A DNA stretch of 64,000 nt from JAQUBU01 sp036677685 (lineage in GTDB: Bacteria; Bacillota; Syntrophomonadia; Syntrophomonadales; Syntrophomonadaceae): contig JAVBWA010000021.1 in assembly GCA_036677685.1 (NCBI GenBank), positions 17,019-81,018 on the forward strand. The letters run 5' to 3'. Within the stretch, counting starts at the first letter, position 1. Each line of letters begins with the position of its first letter. Shown here piece by piece: positions 61,067 to 64,000 of this stretch. The notes under the pieces were generated by a model. It was not told the origin of the DNA. It ran no database searches and saw only the letters and a list, made by a program, of their open reading frames with translations. The translations under genes and the position numbers were made by a program.

Positions 61067-61095
61067 TTGCATTAAATGGTACCAGGTGTTATATT
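61067..61095 (+). promoter_or_regulatory. Promoter of the padR operon
   Basis: TTGCAT, 17-base spacer, TATATT, 35 bases before the GTG start. The spacer has the short palindrome ATGGTACCAGGT, a possible site for the PadR protein itself. The rest of 60779-61066 holds nothing recognised. Confidence 0.6.
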
Positions 61096-61129
61096 GTATG
61101 CAGAAATTGAATAAGAGAGTAGTGAGAAA

Positions 61130-61444
61130 GTGAATGTTCAACTAAAAAAAGGGATACTTGAACTTTGTGTGCTAGCTGTATTAGATAAAAAAGACTGCTA
61201 CGGATATGAACTTGTAAATGAAATATCAAAAAAAATTGAAATATCAGAAGGAACAATTTATCCCTTACTGAGAAGGTTGAACCAAGAAGGGTACTTTACA
61301 ACCTATCTTCAAGAATCGCAAGAAGGACCACCGAGAAAATATTATAAGCTTACAGATGCAGGAAGAAACGTAAAATATGAATCTATTAAAGAATGGCTTG
61401 CACTTGTAGAGGGTGTAAATTCTATCATAGAAGGAGTTGAATAA
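61130..61444 (+). CDS. PadR family transcriptional regulator
   Basis: 104-residue PadR-type winged helix: KKGILELCVLAVLDKKDCYG, YELVNEISKKIEISEGTIYP, LLRRLNQEGYF and GPPRKYYKLTDAGR. It heads a three-gene operon with a DUF1700 membrane protein and a DUF4097 protein, a widespread Firmicute module thought to respond to membrane or envelope stress. GTG start. It ends one base before the next ATG. Confidence 0.94.
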   Translation: MNVQLKKGILELCVLAVLDKKDCYGYELVNEISKKIEISEGTIYPLLRRLNQEGYFTTYLQESQEGPPRKYYKLTDAGRNVKYESIKEWLALVEGVNSIIEGVE

Positions 61445-61445
61445 A

Positions 61446-62039
61446 ATGACTAAAAATGAGTTTCTATCGATCTTGGGAGAAGGTTTGGCAAATTTGCCCA
61501 ATGAAGAAAGAAGAGAAATACTGTATGACTATGAAGAACATTTTGTTATTGGTTTAGAAAATGGCAAAACCGAAACCGAACTTGTAACGGAATTAGGAGA
61601 CCCTAGGACTATTGCAAAACAATATAAGGCTACACAAATTATAGAAAAAGCGCAACAGAACCCATCTATTACCAATATATTTAATGCGATTTTTTCAGGA
61701 GTAAGTCTTGGATTTTTCAATCTGATATTTGTACTTGGACCTTTTATTGGATTAATTGCGTTATTAATCGGATTGTTTGGTGCATCAGCAGGAATAACAA
61801 TAGGTGGTTTGGGAATGTTGCTAGGATCTATTATATACCCATTTTTCCCTGAATATATAGCTATAGGGAATATATCTCCTTTTGCATTGATTTTTTTAGG
61901 TATCGGAATTTTGGCTTTAGGAATGTTATTTAGTATTTTAAACTGTTATATCGCCAAGTACATATTTAAAATATCAGTTAAATATTTACAATGGAATTTA
62001 AATTTCATGAGAATCAAGGGAGGTATACAAAATGTTTAA
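61446..62039 (+). CDS. DUF1700 membrane protein
   Basis: 197-residue protein with the DUF1700 (HAAS-type signalling) N-terminal helices MTKNEFLSILGEGLANLPNE and EILYDYEEHFVIGLENGKTE, LGDPRTIAKQYKA, and four hydrophobic segments from about residue 78 to 180. Usually paired with PadR and DUF4097 genes. ATG 61446 has AGAAGGAG 9 bases upstream. Overlaps the next gene by 8 bases. Confidence 0.88.
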   Translation: MTKNEFLSILGEGLANLPNEERREILYDYEEHFVIGLENGKTETELVTELGDPRTIAKQYKATQIIEKAQQNPSITNIFNAIFSGVSLGFFNLIFVLGPFIGLIALLIGLFGASAGITIGGLGMLLGSIIYPFFPEYIAIGNISPFALIFLGIGILALGMLFSILNCYIAKYIFKISVKYLQWNLNFMRIKGGIQNV

Positions 62040-62961
62040 TGGGATTAATATGAAAAAAATTGTGCAATACTTATTGCTTGCTATGTGTGTCGGGTTTGGA
62101 GCAGGATTTATGATTTTATTTTCAACGGGAGGGATCTCCGCTATATTTTATCCAGATCCTACAAATTCTCAAAAGATAATTGAAGAAAAATATAAGGAGA
62201 TTGAAGGAATCGAAGAGGTAGAGATAAAGGTATCAGGTGTAGATACTAGTGCAGATATTAATGTAGCTCCTGTGGAGAGCGAAGAAGTCAGGGTTCTTTT
62301 AAGTGGAGTTTCTGATACGAAGAAACCAGAGTTACAAATGTATTCAGATGGTTCTACACTGCATATTAAGGTTAAAGCTGCAAATGGGAGTAACTTCTTA
62401 TTTTCCAATTCAAATTTAGCTTTGAATATACAAATTCCTGTTTCATATGAAAATAAATTAAAAATAATTTCTACATCAGGGGATGTTGCAATACAACAAT
62501 TAAAGTTAAAAAATTTAGCCTTTGATTTAAGCTCTGGAGATGCAAAATTCAAAGATTTAACTGTTGATAAATTTGAGTATAAGTGCTCATCTGGGGATTT
62601 GAATGGGGACAATATAACTACAAAAAGTACAGTACTTCATATTTCATCTGGAAATATCGTGATGAAAAATTTTAGTGGAGATTTAAAAGCCAATGATAGT
62701 TCTGGCGATATCAAAGTTCAATATAAAACCTTCAATAATAGTGTAAATATAAATATTTCTTCAGGAAACGTTGAATTAAGTCTTCCTGGTAATTCGGAAT
62801 TTGGATTAAATGCAAGTATTTCTTCAGGAGACATAGAATGCAACTTTCCCATTGTTTTAACCGGAGAGTGCATGCAAAATAAATTGCAGGGAGTAGTAGG
62901 GAAAGATAATAATAAAATTAATATAGAAATCAGTTCCGGGGATATTCGTATTATAAATTAA
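62032..62961 (+). CDS. DUF4097 family beta-strand repeat protein
   Basis: 309-residue protein with an N-terminal membrane anchor (residues about 10-35) and an outside right-handed beta-repeat domain. The repeats are marked by a recurring S-G-D/N box: TSGDVAI, LSSGDAKF, CSSGDLNG, ISSGNIVM, DSSGDIKV, ISSGNVEL, ISSGDIEC and ISSGDIRI. This is the DUF4097 adhesin-like fold. GGGAGG before the ATG. It probably acts at the cell surface under control of the PadR/DUF1700 pair. Confidence 0.9.
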   Translation: MFNGINMKKIVQYLLLAMCVGFGAGFMILFSTGGISAIFYPDPTNSQKIIEEKYKEIEGIEEVEIKVSGVDTSADINVAPVESEEVRVLLSGVSDTKKPELQMYSDGSTLHIKVKAANGSNFLFSNSNLALNIQIPVSYENKLKIISTSGDVAIQQLKLKNLAFDLSSGDAKFKDLTVDKFEYKCSSGDLNGDNITTKSTVLHISSGNIVMKNFSGDLKANDSSGDIKVQYKTFNNSVNINISSGNVELSLPGNSEFGLNASISSGDIECNFPIVLTGECMQNKLQGVVGKDNNKINIEISSGDIRIIN

Positions 62962-63096
62962 TGAAGTGAATATTAATAAAGCAGTCAACGAGAAATTGTA
63001 GATATCTAACAGTGTTGTTTAGTTTAGGCAATAGTCTTTTCGCCAGCTTAATCTTCTAAATTAAACGGGAACAAATACAATCGGCTTTCATAAGCT

Positions 63097-63121
63097 AAAG
63101 AAATTAGTATATAATATCTTT
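63097..63121. promoter_or_regulatory. Candidate autoregulatory operator of the toxin-antitoxin pair
   Basis: 25-bp imperfect palindrome (9 of 12 pairs) AAAGAAATTAG ... AATATCTTT that covers the -10 sequence TATAAT at 63110-63115, 24 bases before the antitoxin start. Typical place for antitoxin autorepression. Confidence 0.55.
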
Positions 63122-63144
63122 AGATCAGATGAGGAGGCCGTTTT

Positions 63145-63417
63145 ATGCCGAACATTAAATCCAGTACGGACTTAAGGAATAACTACAATGAAATCTCGAC
63201 ATTCTGCCGTGAAAGCAGAGAGCCCGTTTTTATTACTAAAAATGGGCAGGGTGATTTGGCTGTTATGAGTATTGAGACCTACGAGATGCTTAACGGGAAG
63301 CTCGAACTTTACCGACTGCTTGATGAGGGCAGGGCAGCAGTAAAAGAGGGAAGAAAGCGTCCGCTTGGAGATGTAATGCAAGACATCAGGCAGGAAATAA
63401 TTGATGGCAAATTATAG
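63145..63417 (+). CDS. Phd/YefM family antitoxin
   Basis: 90-residue antitoxin: IKSSTDLRNNYNEISTFCRE, PVFITKNGQGDLAVMSIETY and a C-terminal helix with GRAAVKEGRKRPLGDVMQDI. It should bind DNA as a dimer and neutralise the toxin next to it, with which it overlaps by 14 bases. GAGGAGG before the ATG. Paralogous to the orphan antitoxin at 48436. Confidence 0.93.
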   Translation: MPNIKSSTDLRNNYNEISTFCRESREPVFITKNGQGDLAVMSIETYEMLNGKLELYRLLDEGRAAVKEGRKRPLGDVMQDIRQEIIDGKL

Positions 63418-63718
63418 GGTTGAGGTATCGGAACCTGCCGAAATAGATCTACGCGACATTGTCCGATATATATCTGCGCAACTATCAGCACCGATGACCG
63501 CATTGAAGATGATGGACAACGTTGAAGAAGCTATTATGGGTTTAGTAGTCATGCCGCAAAAATGCCCTCTTGTGACTGATGAACGGCTTGCAATGATGGG
63601 ATATCGAAAGCTGTATGTAAAGAATTATATTGTCTTTTTCACTATAGATGAAAAATCGAAGGTTGTTGATGTTGAGAGAATACTTTATGTAAGGCGCGAC
63701 TGGCGTCATATCCTTTGA
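63404..63718 (+). CDS. RelE/ParE superfamily toxin
   Basis: 104-residue RelE/ParE-superfamily toxin: YRVEVSEPAEIDLRDIVRYI, a helix pair, then KLYVKNYIVFFTIDEKSKVV and VERILYVRRDWRHIL. The C-terminal RILYxRRDWRxIL ending is typical of this group (mRNA interferase or gyrase poison; which one cannot be told). Overlaps its antitoxin, so the two are coupled. Confidence 0.92.
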   Translation: MANYRVEVSEPAEIDLRDIVRYISAQLSAPMTALKMMDNVEEAIMGLVVMPQKCPLVTDERLAMMGYRKLYVKNYIVFFTIDEKSKVVDVERILYVRRDWRHIL

Positions 63719-63953
63719 GGCTTTCAGTTTATGCTTTTTATGAATTATATTGTAACATAACGCCTACTAATATTGAGAACGATCCGGCAGAGGCTGTTTT
63801 CGCAGAACACGGGAGGACGGCAGGCTGTGTGAAAACTATATTTTAACAAATTAAAAGTCAGTTTAAATTTTTTAATATAACAAAAGGAGAGTGTAAAAAT
63901 ATTTGTGTAAATCCTTCAGATGGTAAAATAACACCAGATGGAGGATTTTGTTT

Positions 63954-64000
63954 ATGGAAAAGAAGAAGCGAGAGAGACGTAGGAACAGGTTGCCGGAAGG
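63954..64000 (+). CDS. Beginning of a gene cut by the window end (possibly a transposase)
   Basis: ATG 63954 followed by a very basic start (MEKKKRERRRNRLPEG) after GGAGG. The upstream GAGAGTGTAAAAATATTTGT looks like an insertion-sequence end, but with 47 bases of gene nothing firm can be said. The gap 63719-63953 otherwise has no gene. Confidence 0.35.
   Translation, partial: MEKKKRERRRNRLPE

Overview
The window looks like the chromosome of a low-to-mid G+C anaerobic Firmicute of the Clostridia, most like a Syntrophomonas-type syntrophic fatty-acid oxidiser. This is inferred from an acyl-CoA dehydrogenase/EtfAB locus beside a Firmicute cggR-gapA-pgk-tpiA-gpmI-eno operon, from rapZ-yvcK-whiA order and from frequent TTG/GTG starts; no search could be run.

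Layout. 1-29.5 kb is core chromosome: the end of uvrC, a holin-like membrane protein, a Cof phosphatase, a DUF362 ferredoxin-like protein, a ROK sugar kinase, a sugar-phosphate isomerase, a glycerol-dehydrogenase-like enzyme, PHP-rapZ-yvcK-whiA, rpoN, a divergent etfBA/acyl-CoA dehydrogenase locus with a MarR regulator, the complete lower-glycolysis operon, secG, an esterase, an HD protein, rnr, smpB and ssrA (tmRNA). A dispersed, highly structured repeat family (R1-R8), with a tRNA-sized core and a tail of short hairpins, sits at the ends of many of these genes.

29.85-48.3 kb is an AT-rich integrated mobilizable element inserted in the 3' end of ssrA. It carries a large serine recombinase running antisense into ssrA, a phage-like divergent repressor switch with GCAAC-N5-GTTGC operators, a replication-initiator-like protein, small unknown genes, three secreted proteins (two with stalk domains), a MobA/MobL relaxase with a candidate oriT, an orphan VbhA-like antitoxin and a three-gene operon matching the Detocs anti-phage system: a large histidine-kinase-like ATPase (DtcA), a lone receiver (DtcB) and a receiver fused to a nucleoside-phosphorylase-type effector (DtcC). 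A 35-bp direct repeat of ssrA (29852-29886 and 48264-48298) brackets the element. A second ssrA-3'-like end and a 61-bp duplication near 47.2 and 48.3 kb show that the right edge has been rebuilt at least once.

48.3-64 kb is accessory chromosome: an orphan Phd antitoxin, a membrane-anchored LuxR regulator, a second small LuxR-type gene with no ATG/GTG/TTG start, a lipoprotein, two secreted proteins sharing a domain (one with SLH repeats, one with BspA-like leucine-rich repeats), a MerR-controlled cupin/flavodoxin/alcohol dehydrogenase/aldo-keto reductase cluster, an HxlR regulator, a PadR-DUF1700-DUF4097 module, a Phd/ParE-type toxin-antitoxin pair and the beginning of a further gene at the window edge.

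The most interesting points are the Detocs operon as cargo of an ssrA-integrated element, a recombinase whose C-terminus is predicted to change on integration, the tRNA-like structured repeat family, and the intact LuxR-type gene with no canonical start codon.
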